Part shown: in pieces, positions 46,292 through 59,096 of the stretch
How the letters are laid out: each line of letters opens with the position of its first letter
Numbering within the stretch: the first letter of the stretch is position 1
NCBI RefSeq assembly: GCF_002127325.2
Contig: NC_035439.2
Location: 1,864,365 to 1,928,364, forward strand
Origin: Helianthus annuus
Lineage: Eukaryota > Streptophyta > Magnoliopsida > Asterales > Asteraceae
Length of the DNA stretch: 64,000 bases
Reading direction: 5' to 3'
Made by a program: the position numbers and the translations under genes
Notes under the pieces: generated by a model
Told to the model about the DNA's origin: nothing
The model's input: only the letters and a program-made list of their open reading frames with translations
Databases searched by the model: none

Positions 46292-48618
46292 CGTTCATAC
46301 CCATTTTGGTCATATATTTCCATAGTTCTAGCTTATAAACTCAACCGTCGTAACTAACGGTTGTCATAGCGATAAATCACAAATGGTCCAGTGAATTGTC
46401 GGATCAAAAGTAGTTTTGAGTTGGTATTTATGTGGGTAATAAACCCCTAAAAGGGTTCCCTCTGATCACCACTCTAACTATGTCAAATATCGAGTCAAAC
46501 GCGCACTTAAAAAGTCAACAGAAAGTCATTTTGCCGTTTTCTACATAATCTGTAATGTATACGTTATGAAACCTGTTTTGATGTTCATAAAACATGATAT
46601 TAAGCATATAAACTTGTTTGCGCTCGTTTGAATCGACCATTTGCTATATTGACCCGGTTCGGAGCCGAATGTCGCAAAAGTTTGACTTTTGCTTTGACTT
46701 CAGTTCTGACCCGTTTTAGTGAGGTATAGATATGCCTTAGGACTCTCTTAGGACCAGGTTACATGATGGTATAAACCTCTGTGATCGGTTCATGAGTTAT
46801 CCGAGTCTTTTGCGCATTTCCGTTAATCGCCTAAAAGTTGACCGTAACGCCATTTTGAAAATAAAACGAGTATTTCGGACACGTGAACGGACCAGAACTT
46901 TGCTTATAAAATTATAAGCGTGTCCTTAAAGTTTCACGTCAATCCGAGGTCTAGAATGAGAGTTATGCTAAATAGCGCAATTAAAGTAAACTTTTGTAAT
47001 AAACGGCGCAATTAGCATAACACCTATCTAAACCAAGATTTCGTCACCAAAACTTTTACCCACTGTTATAAAATAATATTTTGGGAATTTTAGAGATTTT
47101 TAATAATTTTTACCTTGCTCATAACCTGCGGTTATGGCTACGGTTCGGTAAATACCGAATATGCCCTTTTTGGCCAAAACATGAGTTCTACAAGGTCTTT
47201 TGACCCGATTCCAGTTGCTACTGATTTTAAATAATAAATAAAGTATTTTAGACTTTATAAACTGTTCGGGAAACTCAGATTTCCTGTAGAACTCGAAAAG
47301 CCCTTTTTAAAGTCTTTAAAATGACCGAAAAGCCCTTACGGGGCGTAATATTAACTTAAACTCGTTACGGGCATCACGGAAGGTATCCTACTGATACCAC
47401 AACCTCTTTAAGGCATATTGACCTAGGAAATAAGCGTAGGACTCTCATGGTTAACCGTTTCGCCTATTGCGCGCACGGTTCGGCTTATGAAACTAGTTTT
47501 CATAAATTAGCCGATACGGGTCAAATTATATTATTTGAACCCCAAAATCCAGAGTGTGAACCTTGAACCCATATAAAACAAGTCTCTGAACTTGTTTGGG
47601 GCAGAATCACATTCCATTCTCGGTTTTCGCCTTTTCGCGCGATTAAACCATATTTATATTCCGGAACCAACCGGTCTAGGCTACGGCCAATATAAAGACC
47701 CGTTAGGATTCTAAGAGGTTAATTAAAACCTTCGTTCCAGATTAGGAGCCCAGTAAAAGCTATCGGTGATTTAATCAAACTAAGGAATAATACTTGCAAA
47801 AGTAAATACTTTAACTTATTTCCCCTATATGGGCTTGGGTTACGGTATATTAATACCGCTTGATTGAGCATTAGATTTTTCCATCGCTTAGGTGGTTAAT
47901 TAAATAATATGATCGGCTCATTTAAACAGTTTTGTTTCTTAAAAGCCTTTGGGGGGTTTAATGACCGTTGTCCCGGATATCCTTGGCATCATTTTACGAA
48001 ATGGCCACGACCATCGACATCTCGGTGTAGGCGTACACCCGGTATATATTGTCGACATTAAATTAAAAGACGTAGCCGTTGGTTTTTATACTACGGTTTT
48101 ACGCAATGTGGTGTGTCTATAAATCTTTAACCCGGCACGACCCGGGCTACTGAACGCATAAAAGAACATGTAATACGTTCACAAGATTTTAATAATTTTC
48201 CCAAGTTATAAAAGAGTTTGTGCCTTGTGCATTCAAATCAATTTTAATAAACATTTTCAAATGTGTCAGTTGAATGTATTTACCAGTGTAAACTGACGTA
48301 TTTTCCCCAAAAAGATTAAGTGCAGGTACTATACGAAATTGGCTGGTATTAGCTTCCTAAGCATCACGAATAGTCTCGCAAACTCGATGCCGTATCTGAA
48401 TGAACAATATTTCATTATTATTTTGATCCGCTGTGGATATATTCGACTTCTGTAATACATTTGATATTACAACCAGAGGTTGAAGTATATATTATCTTTA
48501 AAGCTTCCGCTGTGTATTTATATAATTGTGTGGTGTGACTATATTGTTGCCAACATCGTCACGGTAATCCCCCACCGGGCCCACCGGTGAGACACGTGGA
48601 AATCGGGGTGTGACAGGT

Positions 48619-48631
48619 TGGTATCAGAGCC
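48619..48631 (+). promoter_or_regulatory. PBS of A3 with following stem-loop
   Basis: TGGTATCAGAGCC lies within GTTGG...CCAAC. The stem-loop 48637-48674 (ATTAAACAC/GTGTTTAAT) is the same as in A1. Confidence 0.92.
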
Positions 48632-48791
48632 AACATTGAGTGAATTAAACACTATCCTATTGTGTTTAATCTCAGTGACACAATTGCACATACTTGAGTC
48701 TAGGCAAGAACTTAGGACAAGTTCGAATTGTTATTCCAATTTTGTCTTTTTCTTTTGTTATTGGTATTTAAAGTTTTATAAAGCAGGAAAC

Positions 48792-50006
48792 ATGCCGCCA
48801 GTAATATTCCGAGGAAGAGGAAGGGGAAGAAGAGGCAGAGGAGATATCGTGACACATCACGATCACGAAGCTGGACCGTCAGGTACAAGACCTCCTTCGA
48901 TGACAAGGAGCGAAGAACCACAACGACGAAGAGACCTTTACGAACCCGCGAGGCATTCCACCTCGCACAGCTCAACGCCATCATACCGGCACTCCTTTGG
49001 GCCAAACTCAGAAAATGATCCCAACAACCCACAACCTTCCTTCATACCTCTACAACGTTCGGTATCACACCGAAATTACGACGACCCTACTCCATACTTC
49101 ATAGGTCAGTTTAATCCAGCTGACTACATACAGGAACCTTCAGGCTTTGTTCCACTAGGGCCACAAGATCACTTCTCCGAGGACCATATGGATGAAGATA
49201 CTGATCCAACTGAACCTGCTCGTGGTACGCCCACGCATCCGATAGAAGTCTCTGATGGGTCATCCTTCCATGGCACACCCTATCAGGGACCAGACAGTTT
49301 CCAAGCGTTGTTTGACCGACATGAGTGGTACTACACGCCACCTCAACAGACATCACAACAACCACAACATCCACAGGATCCCTCTGAGGATTCACGCTTT
49401 GTGGCAGTTACGCCACCACCTCCGCCACCGGCGCAACTAGTAATGCCTGATCCGCCAAGGCGTAGGAGGACAAATGCTCGTATGTCCACACGAGGAGGAG
49501 GGGGTATCCACTTCATCACCCCTCGACACTCTAGTAGTAGCCACTATCCGCCACTACAAGAAGAAGGACCTTCAAGTCCTATACAGGAGGCGAACTCCGC
49601 ACCAGCTGCACCAAATTCGCCGCCATTTGGGTATGACCAACCCATACCTGCTTACACGGGTACAACGGCTTACAACCCGTTCGAACCGTCACAAGCACAA
49701 TACAACTATAATTATGAGCGCGACCCATATGTGGTGTCGGCTAGATATAATGCGCGCTACCCCGACGGAGCTCATAGGAACATGGGACCACCGGACTACT
49801 CAGCTCATGGGTATCTAATACCTCCCAGACCTCCAGTTCCGCAACAAGCGCCACAACCACGTTTCTCTCCTCCTGAACAGGAAGAGATACTCCATCGACT
49901 AGATCGTGTGGAGAGAGAGTTCGAGGAAGAGAAGAAAAGCCACCGAGGATTTCTCAAAGGCTTGGCGAACCTACTAAAAGGCAAAAAGAAGAAACGTGAC
50001 CACTAG
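48792..50006 (+). CDS. Accessory ORF1 of A3 (homologue of A1 ORF1)
   Basis: It has 404 residues from ATG 48792 (MPPVIFRGRGRG). The N-terminus is an RG-rich tract, followed by THHDHEAGPSG as in A1. Shared blocks include ARHS, HSFGP, PLGP(E/Q)DHF, DTDP, HPIE, SDGS and ARMSTRGG. The middle is Pro/Gln/Tyr rich, and the C-terminus is highly charged, with EREFEEEKKSHRGF and LLKGKKKK. No known domain, signal peptide or membrane segment is visible. Order and spacing match A1: PBS, ORF1, hairpin array, repeat, gag-pol. Conserved blocks within a variable low-complexity protein suggest selection on short motifs. RG-rich and Lys-rich ends suggest nucleic-acid binding, which is inference. Confidence 0.75.
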   Translation: MPPVIFRGRGRGRRGRGDIVTHHDHEAGPSGTRPPSMTRSEEPQRRRDLYEPARHSTSHSSTPSYRHSFGPNSENDPNNPQPSFIPLQRSVSHRNYDDPTPYFIGQFNPADYIQEPSGFVPLGPQDHFSEDHMDEDTDPTEPARGTPTHPIEVSDGSSFHGTPYQGPDSFQALFDRHEWYYTPPQQTSQQPQHPQDPSEDSRFVAVTPPPPPPAQLVMPDPPRRRRTNARMSTRGGGGIHFITPRHSSSSHYPPLQEEGPSSPIQEANSAPAAPNSPPFGYDQPIPAYTGTTAYNPFEPSQAQYNYNYERDPYVVSARYNARYPDGAHRNMGPPDYSAHGYLIPPRPPVPQQAPQPRFSPPEQEEILHRLDRVEREFEEEKKSHRGFLKGLANLLKGKKKKRDH

Positions 50007-50047
50007 CCCTTAATAGTTGTACTAATGTAATTTCTATTTTGAAATAA

Positions 50048-50201
50048 GTCCCTGCGTGGACACTTATCGTATTTCAGTCCCTACGTGGACTTATCTTTTA
50101 GTCCTTGCATGGACACCTATCTTATATTAGTCCCTGCGTGGACTTGTCACTTATTTTAAACCTCTATGGAGGTATGTACTATTTGAAAGACCCGTTTAGG
50201 G
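50048..50201 (+). repeat. Array of mini-hairpins with CTGCGT loop (A3)
   Basis: Units: GTCC-CTGCGT-GGAC (50048), AGTCC-CTACGT-GGACT (50076), GTCC-TTGCAT-GGAC (50101), AGTCC-CTGCGT-GGACT (50129), ACCTC-TATG-GAGGT (50160) and CCC-GTTTA-GGG (50191). The array starts 41 bases after the ORF1 stop. Stems differ from A1 but remain paired. Confidence 0.72.
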
Positions 50202-50544
50202 CAATATGTAATTGTATTTAAGATTATGGAATGTATGTTATGAGTTTTGTTTTAATATGTATGAAATAAATCAAAACCAATCCTTTTAAATTGATCTGCC
50301 TAAATAAAGAATCTTACGAGTGAAACCTAGCCTGGTGTCTTTTAAGATCCGGTCAAGATGGTAGGACTTAATTAAAAGATTCAGATTCCTTGTTAACCGC
50401 TGCAAGCATGTTAACAACCATGGCAGATGTGATTCGTTAAAATCACGCGCGTCATTCTTATACAATAATCCTTTAAGGATTTCAAAGCCCAACTAAATGA
50501 TTTATAAATCGTGGGTTAAATCACCTATGCAAGTGATCAATCGT

Positions 50545-50799
50545 ATTAAAACATCCATTAGTGATGTAGTGCCTACGGGCCAATTTTATTAAAACATCCA
50601 TTAGTGATGTAGTGCCTACGGGCCAATCTTATTAAAACATCCATTAGTGATGTAGTGCCTACGGGCCAATTTTATTAAAACATCCATTAGTGATGTAGTG
50701 CCTACGGGCCAATCTTATTAAAACATCCATTAGTGATGTAGTGCCTACGGGCCAACCATATTGAAACATCCATTAGAGGTGTAGTGCCTATGAGCCATA
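50545..50799 (+). repeat. Six 43-bp tandem repeats in the A3 leader
   Basis: Units start at 50545, 50588, 50631, 50674, 50717 and about 50759, each with ACATCCATTAGTGATG and TAGTGCCTACGGGCC. The last copy is diverged. The core is shared with the 111-bp repeats of A1. The rest of 50202-51124 shows no gene. Confidence 0.92.
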
Positions 50800-51124
50800 A
50801 TAATTGTCTTATGAAGGCAAAAGGCAGTGGTGGTCTATGACTCTCTGTCAGAAAGAGATAGAAGAACTACGGTTCAAGTCTCTATGCCTTTGATTCTCTG
50901 AAATCTCGGCTAATATTATAAAACATCCTCGTGATTAGGCTTTATGCCGCCAATACTATTTATATAGCTGAAATAGGATATATTCAAATCCTAATATTTA
51001 ATGAAGTAATAAGTTAACCAAATATGGTCTCTGTTACCATGGTTGACAAATTGTCATAAAAGACAATTATATAATAATCTCCTGAATAAAATTTTGTTAT
51101 CTTCTGTAACAGATTCAAGTTACA

Positions 51125-54100
51125 ATGGCGGATCCCAATGGAGAGAACAGCCATACAAATGAAGATGACTACGACAATGCGCCAGTGCATCTGACAGGCG
51201 CACAGCTAAAGGCTCTGATTGACAATGCTGTTCAGGCAGCTCTTGATCGTCAATATACTGAGTCCCAAGGCAGAACCGTATCAAAACCACCCTCTAAACC
51301 AAAGACACACTCCAAACCACCCTCTCAACCCAAGAAAGATGACGACAAACACTCGTCCACTGAGAACAGCGTTCATCGCGATAGGGAATATACTGATGCA
51401 TCAAATGCTAAGGGTTGCACCTACAAATACTTTGTATCTTGTAAGCCCCGGGAATTTACAGGGGAGAAAGGTGCTGTTGATTGTATCACCTGGCTAGATG
51501 AGATGGACACTATTGTGGACATCAGCGGGTGTGCAGAGAGGGATGTGGTGAAGTATGTGTCCCAATCATTTAAGGGCGAGGCCCTGGCATGGTGGAGAGC
51601 GTTGGTGCAGGCATCAGGTAAGTCTGCTTTATACAAGATGACATGGGAGGAATTTATTGCTCTCATTAAGGAAAACTACTGCCCTCAGCATGAGGTTGAG
51701 AAGATCGAGGCTGACTTTGTGTCACTGGTGATGACGAACCTGGACTGCCAGGCTTATTTGACGAGCTTCAATACGATGTCTCGCCTGGTTCCGTACCTCG
51801 TGACACCAGAGTCTAGAAGAATCGCCCGTTTCATTGGGGGCTTGGAGCCTGCGATAAAGGCGAGTGTAAAGGCCTCCCGGCCGACGACCTTCAGGTCAGT
51901 TACTGACCTCTCCTTGTCTCTCACCTTAGACGCTGTCCGTCTGAGGACACTAAGGAGCAAGGAGGCTGAGAAGAGAAAACGTGAGGACGATACCTCACGA
52001 AGATCAGGGAAGAAGCACCGTGGAAACGGTGAAGGCAAAAGAGGGTCGGAGGCGAAGAAAGATGGGCAAGCTGGTGAAAGGCCCAACTGCAAAATCTGCA
52101 AGAAACCCCACTCTGGGAAGTGCAGGTTTGCATCGAATTCACAGTCACAACCAAAGACTCCTTCCTGTGGACTGTGCAAGTCCAAGGATCATAAGACTGT
52201 GGAATGCAAAAAGATCAAGGATGCAACCTGCTATGGTTGCAACGAAAAGGGGCATATCAAGAGTAACTGCCCTAAGAACGTCAGGAAGGCGGAGGAGACA
52301 AAGAAGACTAATGCTAGAGTCTTCCGCATGGATGCAAAGGAAGCAGTGCAGAACGACAATGTGCTTACAGGTACTTTTCTCGTAAATAATATATTTGCAA
52401 GAGTACTTTTCGATTCTGGCGCTGATAAGTCCTTTGTAGACCAAAAGTTTTGTAAACTATTGAACATGCCGATCAAAACCCTAGATGTAAAATACGAGGT
52501 AGAGTTAGCAGACGGCACGATAGAAACCGTCTCCACTGTGCTAGAGGGATGTGAAATGTCCATTAAGAACCATTCTTTTCCTCTATCTCTACTTCCCTTC
52601 AAACTAGCGGGTTTTGACATAGTCCTAGGCATGGACTGGTTATCCCGTAATCAGGCCCAAATCATTTGCGGCAAGAGGCATATAGTGCTAAAAACTCCGA
52701 GTGGTGAATCGCTTACCATTCGAGGAGATACGCAGTACGGGTTACCCGAGGACGTGTCTATGCTCAAAGCTTCAAGGTGTTTGAACAGAGGCTGCGTAAT
52801 TTACATGGCTCAGGTGATAATTGAAGAGCCGAAGCCAAAGATCGAGGATCTTCCTGTCATTTCTGAATATCCCGAGGTTTTTCCTGAAGAACTACCTGGT
52901 TTGCCACCAGAAAGACAAGTGGAGTTCAGAATAGACATCATTCCTGGAGCAGCTCCGATAGCAAGAGCACCTTACAGGCTAGCTCCAACGGAAATGAAAG
53001 AACTGAGGACCCAGTTGGATGAACTGCTGGCGAAAGGTTTTATCAGACCTAGTTCATCTCCCTGGGGAGCACCAGTCCTATTTGTAAAGAAGAAGGACGG
53101 ATCGATGCGGTTGTGCATCGACTATCGAGAGCTAAACAAAGTTACCATAAAGAACAGATATCCTTTGCCAAGGATCGATGATCTGTTCGACCAGCTGCAA
53201 GGAGCAAGCTATTTCTCGAAGATCGACTTGAGGTCGGGCTATCATCAGCTAATGGTCAGAGATGAGGATGTACATAAGACAGCATTTAGGACTCGCTATG
53301 GTCATTACGAGTTCCTAGTGATGCCTTTTGGGCTCACAAATGCACCGGCTGCGTTCATGGATCTCATGAATCGCGTCTGCAAGCCGTATTTGGACAAATT
53401 TGTCATAGTCTTCATCGACGATATCCTTATATATTCCAAGAACCAAGCTGACCACGAGAAGCACCTCCGTTGCATTCTCGAATTACTACAGCGTGAGAAA
53501 CTCTACGCCAAATTCTCGAAATGTGAATTCTGGCTACGAGAAGTTCAGTTTTTAGGTCACGTTGTGAGTGAGCGTGGTATCCAAGTGGATCCCGCTAAGG
53601 TAGAGGCAGTCATGAACTGGCAAGAGCCAAAGACGCCTACCGAAATTCGTAGTTTCCTGGGGTTAGCAGGATACTACAGGAGGTTTATTGAGAATTTTTC
53701 GAGGATTGCTGCGCCCTTGACTTCCCTAACCAAGAAGAAAGAAAAAATTTTTTGGGGCCCAAAGCAGCAAGAGTCCTTCGAAGTTCTGAAGCAGAAGCTA
53801 AGCAATGCACCTGTGTTGACACTACCTGAAGGTACAGATGAATTCGTAGTTTACTGCGATGCATCACACACAGGCATGGGGTGTGTGCTTATGCAGAAGG
53901 GCAAGGTGATTGCCTATGCTTCAAGGCAATTAAAGGTGCACGAAAAGAATTACACCACCCACGACTTGGAGTTGGGTGCCGTTGTATTTGCACTAAAATT
54001 GTGGAGGCATTACCTTTATGGTATTAAATTTGTGATTTATTCTGATCACAAAAGCCTCCAGCACCTGTTCAACCAGAAGGAGTTGAACATGAGGCAGCGC

Positions 54101-55594
54101 CGTTGGATGGAAACCTTGAATGACTATGATTGTGAGATCAGGTACCATCCCGGCAAAGCGAATATAGTCGCTGATGCCTTGAGCAGGAAAGAAAGGGTAA
54201 AACCTATTCGAATCAATGCCAAGAGCATTGAAGTCAAGAACAATTTGATTGAGAGGATATTAGCTGCACAGCGAGAGGCTGTGTTGGAAGCTAATTATCC
54301 TAATGAAAAGTTAGGAGTAACTGAGGAGCAGTTGACTCTTAGCAAGGATGGAATCCTTAGATTGAACGGACGTATATGGGTTCCAATTTATGGAGGACTA
54401 CGAGATGTTATCCTCCAGGAAGCCCATAGTTCCAAATATTCGGTCCATCCTGGAACTGACAAGATGTATCAAGATTTAAAGGCAAATTATTGGTGGATAG
54501 GCTTGAAAAAGTCTGTGGCCGCCCACGTAGCAAAGTGCTTGACTTGTGCTCAAGTCAAAGCCGAGCACCAAAAGCCGTCTGGCTTGCTACAACAGCCTGA
54601 GCTTCCCGAGTGGAAGTGGGAATGTGTAACTATGGACTTCATAACCAAGTTACCCAAAACCTGGAAAGGAAACGATACAATATGGGTCATAGTCGATAGG
54701 CTGACTAAATCAGCTCATTTTCTACCCATCAAGGAGACGTATAGCTCCGATATGTTAGCCCAACTCTATGTTGATAAGATTGTAGCCTTACATGGCATAC
54801 CTGTGAGTATTATCTCCGACAGGGATACCAGGTACACATCTCATTTCTGGAAGAGCTTCCAGCAATCTTTGGGCACTCGTTTGAACTTCAGTACGGCTTA
54901 CCATCCACAGACAGACGGTCAGAGTGAGCGTACCATTCAAACGTTGGAAGACATGCTTCGTGCGTGTGCGATCGATTTAGGTGGTAACTGGGATAAGAAT
55001 CTACTCCTAATCGAGTTCTCCTACAATAATAGCTACCATACCAGCATAAAGGCTGCGCCTTTCGAGGCATTATACGGTAGGAAATGCAGATCGCCTGTTT
55101 GTTGGGCGGAAGTAGGAGAGGTCCAATTATCGGGACCAGAGATAGTTTTCCAGACAACGGACAAGATTGTCCAGATTCGGGAACGTCTCAAGGCTGCCCG
55201 CGATAGGCAGAAGAGCTACGCTGATCCAAAGCGTAAGGATTTTCACTTCGAAGTGGGTGAAAAGGTGTTGCTTAAAGTATCGCCCTGGAAAGGGGTGATG
55301 CGTTTCGGCAAGAAAGGCAAATTGAGTCCGAGATACATAGGACCTTTTGAGGTCATTGAACGTGTCGGATCAGTTGCCTATAAGTTGAACTTGCCTGAAG
55401 AGCTCAATGGAATTCACAATGTGTTCCACATCTGCAATCTCAAAAAGTGCTTCGCCGATGAATCATTGGTGATTCCACACACAGATGTGCATATAGATGA
55501 GAGCTTAAAGTTTGTAGAAAAACCTTTGTCGATTGAAGATCGACAGGTGAAAAAGCTTCGAAGAAAGCACGTACCGATTGTAAAAGTCAAATGA
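51125..55594 (+). CDS. gag-pol: Gag-Pol of A3, chromodomain truncated by a stop
   Basis: The frame has 1489 residues from ATG 51125. Gag core starts near residue 100 ([12 protein letters not shown]), and the last knuckle is C369, C372, H377, C382. Protease DSGA starts at D430. RT has FIDD with D765 and D766. RNase H has D912. Integrase has D1171, D1232 and E1268 (D,D35E) after the [11 protein letters not shown] zinc region. The GPF motif is present. The frame stops at TGA 55592-55594, where A1 has a Trp codon (TGG), in the middle of the chromodomain. The original frame would have run to TAA 55670-55672, so 26 residues are lost. Enzymatic parts look intact; targeting by the chromodomain is probably impaired. 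A single G-to-A change explains the stop and is typical of decay of methylated DNA. Confidence 0.93.
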   Translation: MADPNGENSHTNEDDYDNAPVHLTGAQLKALIDNAVQAALDRQYTESQGRTVSKPPSKPKTHSKPPSQPKKDDDKHSSTENSVHRDREYTDASNAKGCTYKYFVSCKPREFTGEKGAVDCITWLDEMDTIVDISGCAERDVVKYVSQSFKGEALAWWRALVQASGKSALYKMTWEEFIALIKENYCPQHEVEKIEADFVSLVMTNLDCQAYLTSFNTMSRLVPYLVTPESRRIARFIGGLEPAIKASVKASRPTTFRSVTDLSLSLTLDAVRLRTLRSKEAEKRKREDDTSRRSGKKHRGNGEGKRGSEAKKDGQAGERPNCKICKKPHSGKCRFASNSQSQPKTPSCGLCKSKDHKTVECKKIKDATCYGCNEKGHIKSNCPKNVRKAEETKKTNARVFRMDAKEAVQNDNVLTGTFLVNNIFARVLFDSGADKSFVDQKFCKLLNMPIKTLDVKYEVELADGTIETVSTVLEGCEMSIKNHSFPLSLLPFKLAGFDIVLGMDWLSRNQAQIICGKRHIVLKTPSGESLTIRGDTQYGLPEDVSMLKASRCLNRGCVIYMAQVIIEEPKPKIEDLPVISEYPEVFPEELPGLPPERQVEFRIDIIPGAAPIARAPYRLAPTEMKELRTQLDELLAKGFIRPSSSPWGAPVLFVKKKDGSMRLCIDYRELNKVTIKNRYPLPRIDDLFDQLQGASYFSKIDLRSGYHQLMVRDEDVHKTAFRTRYGHYEFLVMPFGLTNAPAAFMDLMNRVCKPYLDKFVIVFIDDILIYSKNQADHEKHLRCILELLQREKLYAKFSKCEFWLREVQFLGHVVSERGIQVDPAKVEAVMNWQEPKTPTEIRSFLGLAGYYRRFIENFSRIAAPLTSLTKKKEKIFWGPKQQESFEVLKQKLSNAPVLTLPEGTDEFVVYCDASHTGMGCVLMQKGKVIAYASRQLKVHEKNYTTHDLELGAVVFALKLWRHYLYGIKFVIYSDHKSLQHLFNQKELNMRQRRWMETLNDYDCEIRYHPGKANIVADALSRKERVKPIRINAKSIEVKNNLIERILAAQREAVLEANYPNEKLGVTEEQLTLSKDGILRLNGRIWVPIYGGLRDVILQEAHSSKYSVHPGTDKMYQDLKANYWWIGLKKSVAAHVAKCLTCAQVKAEHQKPSGLLQQPELPEWKWECVTMDFITKLPKTWKGNDTIWVIVDRLTKSAHFLPIKETYSSDMLAQLYVDKIVALHGIPVSIISDRDTRYTSHFWKSFQQSLGTRLNFSTAYHPQTDGQSERTIQTLEDMLRACAIDLGGNWDKNLLLIEFSYNNSYHTSIKAAPFEALYGRKCRSPVCWAEVGEVQLSGPEIVFQTTDKIVQIRERLKAARDRQKSYADPKRKDFHFEVGEKVLLKVSPWKGVMRFGKKGKLSPRYIGPFEVIERVGSVAYKLNLPEELNGIHNVFHICNLKKCFADESLVIPHTDVHIDESLKFVEKPLSIEDRQVKKLRRKHVPIVKVK

Positions 55595-55694
55595 GATGCT
55601 CGTAGAGGTCCCGAATATACGTGGGAAGTCGAAGACACAATGAAAGAAAAGTACCCCTACTTATTCGAGTAAATCTCGGGTCGAGATTTATTTT

Positions 55695-55707
55695 AAGGGG
55701 GTGAGGA
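55695..55707 (+). promoter_or_regulatory. Polypurine tract of A3
   Basis: AAGGGGGTGAGGA precedes the 3' LTR, the same as in A1. Confidence 0.92.
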
Positions 55708-58700
55708 TGTAACACCTCGAATTTTTGTGTCCAATAATGTGTTAACACGTGTCATTTGATAACACGTGGCATTTATATTAAATAAAGGACAAATTTTGAC
55801 AAACCTTGAAAGTATATAAATTCGAGGGTTGTAAATGTCAACAAGGGTAAAAATACTGTATAGTAACCCTAAATAATGCTTGAACATTCAAACGAATAAA
55901 TCATAGATCGTACAGAAGCGAAACGCGAAAGAAAGTGAGAGATTACAAGCTACAGGGGTTAACCGTGTCAACATGTTTAATTATACCTCTGAGTGACCCT
56001 TTGACGTTCCCAAGGCTTTGTAACGGTATTATACACTCACTAAAATATAATATATAAATTTCGCGAAGTTTCGTTATGAAACGAGAAAGTTACGATCGAA
56101 TTCGTAGGAGAAGGGTTAAAAGCGTCAATAATGAAAGTTAAGGCTTTCTGAATAATTAATAAACTAACCGGGGACTTAACAACGTGGGTAAATAACACGA
56201 GGTCCCTAGTTGTAATTAACCGAGGGCCAAAACGCAAAGTTACCCCTTCAAACCCGAAAGGTCAGGTAAATCATTACGAAAGATTTCGTTATTAATTACC
56301 CGATTCTGTCATCATTGCAAAAGATTTAAAAGTTCTGAAAATATAACCTCTCGCGGCCCGCGTGAGGTTTTGGCTTAAGTTGAGGCGGGCCGCGAGCTTC
56401 CTCTTTTACTCGCCTGAATTTTGAATCTCAGGCGGCCCGCGTAAAAGTAGCATGGATTCTCCATGCGGGCCGCGTGGGACGCCCAGATGCAGAAAGTTTG
56501 TAACTACATGCCTTTTGAGCATTATGAACGATCAAACATCAATAAATGAGGCATGGGCACCCTATACTTGACCCATAGCTCCAGGGAACACATGCCCATC
56601 ATCCATGATCAGTTGTAGGCTGTTGTGTGTTGATCTTGAGCTCATTTTTTCACTATAAATAGCCATGTTGTGGTCATAACATTCACACAACTCAAACTCT
56701 TCTATCTGATCATTCTAAGAAGCTCTCTAGCATTCTCTTCTGCTCTCTAAGCAAGATACAACTTCTGTAAGTCGTTCATACCCATTTTGGTCATATATTT
56801 CCATAGTTCTAGCTTATAAACTCAACCGTCGTAACTAACGGTTGTCATAGCGATAAATCACAAATGGTCCAGTGAATTGTCGGATCAAAAGTAGTTTTGA
56901 GTTGGTATTTATGTGGGTAATAAACCCCTAAAAGGGTTCCCTCTGATCACCACTCTAACTATGTCAAATATCGAGTCAAACGCGCACTTAAAAAGTCAAC
57001 AGAAAGTCATTTTGCCGTTTTCTACATAATCTGTAATGTATACGTTATGAAACCTATTTTGATGTTCATAAAACATGATATTAAGCATATAAACTTGTTT
57101 GCGCTCGTTTGAATCGACCATTTGCTATATTGACCCGGTTCGGAGCCGAATGTCGCAAAAGTTTGACTTTTGCTTTGACTTCAGTTCTGACCCGTTTTAG
57201 TGAGGTATAGATATGCCTTAGGACTCTCTTAGGACCAGGTTACATGATGGTATAAACCTCTGTGATCGGTTCATGAGTTATCCGAGTCTTTTCCGCATTT
57301 CCGTTAATCGCCTAAAAGTTGACCGTAACGCCATTTTGAAAATAAAACGAGTATTTCGGACACGTGAACGGACCAGAACCTTGCTTATTAAATTATAAGC
57401 ATGTCCTTAAAGTTTCACGTCAATCCGAGGTCTAGAATGAGAGTTATGCTAAATAGCGCAATTAAAGTAAACTTTTGTAATAAACGGCGCAATTAGCATA
57501 ACACCTATCTAAACCAAGATTTCGTCACCAAAACTTTTACCCACTGTTATAAAATAATATTTTGGGAATTTTAGAGATTTTTAATAATTTTTACCTTGCT
57601 CATAACCTGCGGTTATGGCTACGGTTCGGTAAATACCGAATATGCCCTTTTTGGCCAAAACATGAGTTCTACAAGGTCTTTTGACCCGATTCCAGTTGCT
57701 ACTGATTTTAAATAATAAATAAAGTATTTTAGACTTTATAAACTGTTCGGGAAACTCAGATTTCCTGTAGAACTCGAAAAGCCCTTTTTAAAGTCTTTAA
57801 AATGACCGAAAAGCCCTTACGGGGCGTAATATTAACTTAAACTCGTTACGGGCATCACGGAAGGTATCCTACTGATACCACAACCTCTTTAAGGCATATT
57901 GACCTAGGAAATAAGCGTAGGACTCTCATGGTTAACCGTTTCGCCTATTGCGCGCACGGTTCGGCTTATGAAACTAGTTTTCATAAATTAGCCGATACGG
58001 GTCAAATTATATTATTTGAACCCCAAAATCCAGAGTGTGAACCTTTAACCCATGTAAAACAAGTCTCTGAACTTGTTTGGGGCAGAATCACATTCCATTC
58101 TCGGTTTTCGCCTTTTCGCGCGATTAAACCATATTTATATTCCGGAACCAACCGGTCTAGGCTACGGCCAATATAAAGACCCGTTAGGATTCTAAGAGGT
58201 TAATTAAAACCTTCGTTCCAGATTAGGAGCCCAGTAAAAGCTATCGGTGATTTAATCAAACTAAGGAATAATACTTGCAAAGGTAAATACTTTAACTTAT
58301 TTCCCCTATATGGGCTTGGGTTACGGTATATTAATACCGCTTGATTGAGCATTATATTTTTCCATCGCTTAGGTGGTTAATTAAATAATATGATCGGCTC
58401 ATTTAAACAGTTTTGTTTCTTAAAAGCCTTTGGGGGGTTTAATGACCGTTGTCCCGGATATCCTTGGCATCATTTTACGAAATGGCCACGACCATCGACA
58501 TCCCGGTGTAGGCGTACACCCGGTATATATTGTCGACATTAAATTAAAAGACGTAGCCGTTGGTTTTTATACTACGGTTTTACGCAACGTGGGGTGTCTA
58601 TAAATCTTTAACCCGGCACGACCCGGGCTACTGAACGCATAAAAGAACATGTAATACGTTCACAAGATTTTAATAATTTTCCCAAGTTATAAAAGAGTTT

Positions 58701-59096
58701 GTGCCTTGTGCATTCAAATCAATTTTAATAAACATTTTCAAATGTGTCAGTTGAATGTATTTACCAGTGTAAACTGACGTATTTTCCCCAAAAAGATTAA
58801 GTGCAGGTACTATACGAAATTGGCTGGTATTAGCTTCCTAAGCATCACGAATAGTCTCACAAACTCGATGCCGTATCTGAATGAACAATATTTTATTATT
58901 ATTTTGATCCGCTGTGGATATATTCGACTTCTGTAATACATTTGATATTACAACCAGAGGTTGAAGTATATATTATCTTTAAAGCTTCCGCTGTGCATTT
59001 ATATAATTGTGTGGTGTGACTATATTGTTGCCAACATCGTCACGGTAATCCCCCACCGGGCCCACCGGTGAGACACGTGGAAATCGGGGTGTGACA
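55708..59096 (+). repeat. 3' LTR of A3
   Basis: 3389 bp; ends GGTGTGACA directly before the TSD. TATA copy at 56654-56661. Confidence 0.96.

Larger units (their letters stand above)
45228..48615 (+). repeat. 5' LTR of A3
   Basis: TGTAACACC...GGTGTGACA. It holds a GGGCCGCG-rich block with inverted repeats (45865-46005), a TATA box (46173), a donor-like GTAAGT (46286) and a hairpin (48024-48039). Confidence 0.96.
45228..59096 (+). mobile_element. Element A3: complete Tekay-like chromovirus, relative of A1
   Basis: This 13,869-bp element has LTRs of 3388 and 3389 bp, PBS, accessory ORF1, hairpin array, tandem repeat, gag-pol, PPT and a perfect TSD. I counted about 27 LTR differences by eye (under 1%). 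Protein and layout are close to A1, while the LTR and leader have diverged, so they are sister families. Gag-pol has one stop in the chromodomain. Confidence 0.96.

Noticed and set aside
50545..50799. Regular repeats that could suggest a CRISPR array
   Set aside because: Units are directly adjacent 43-bp tandem copies without unique spacers, in a plant retrotransposon leader.
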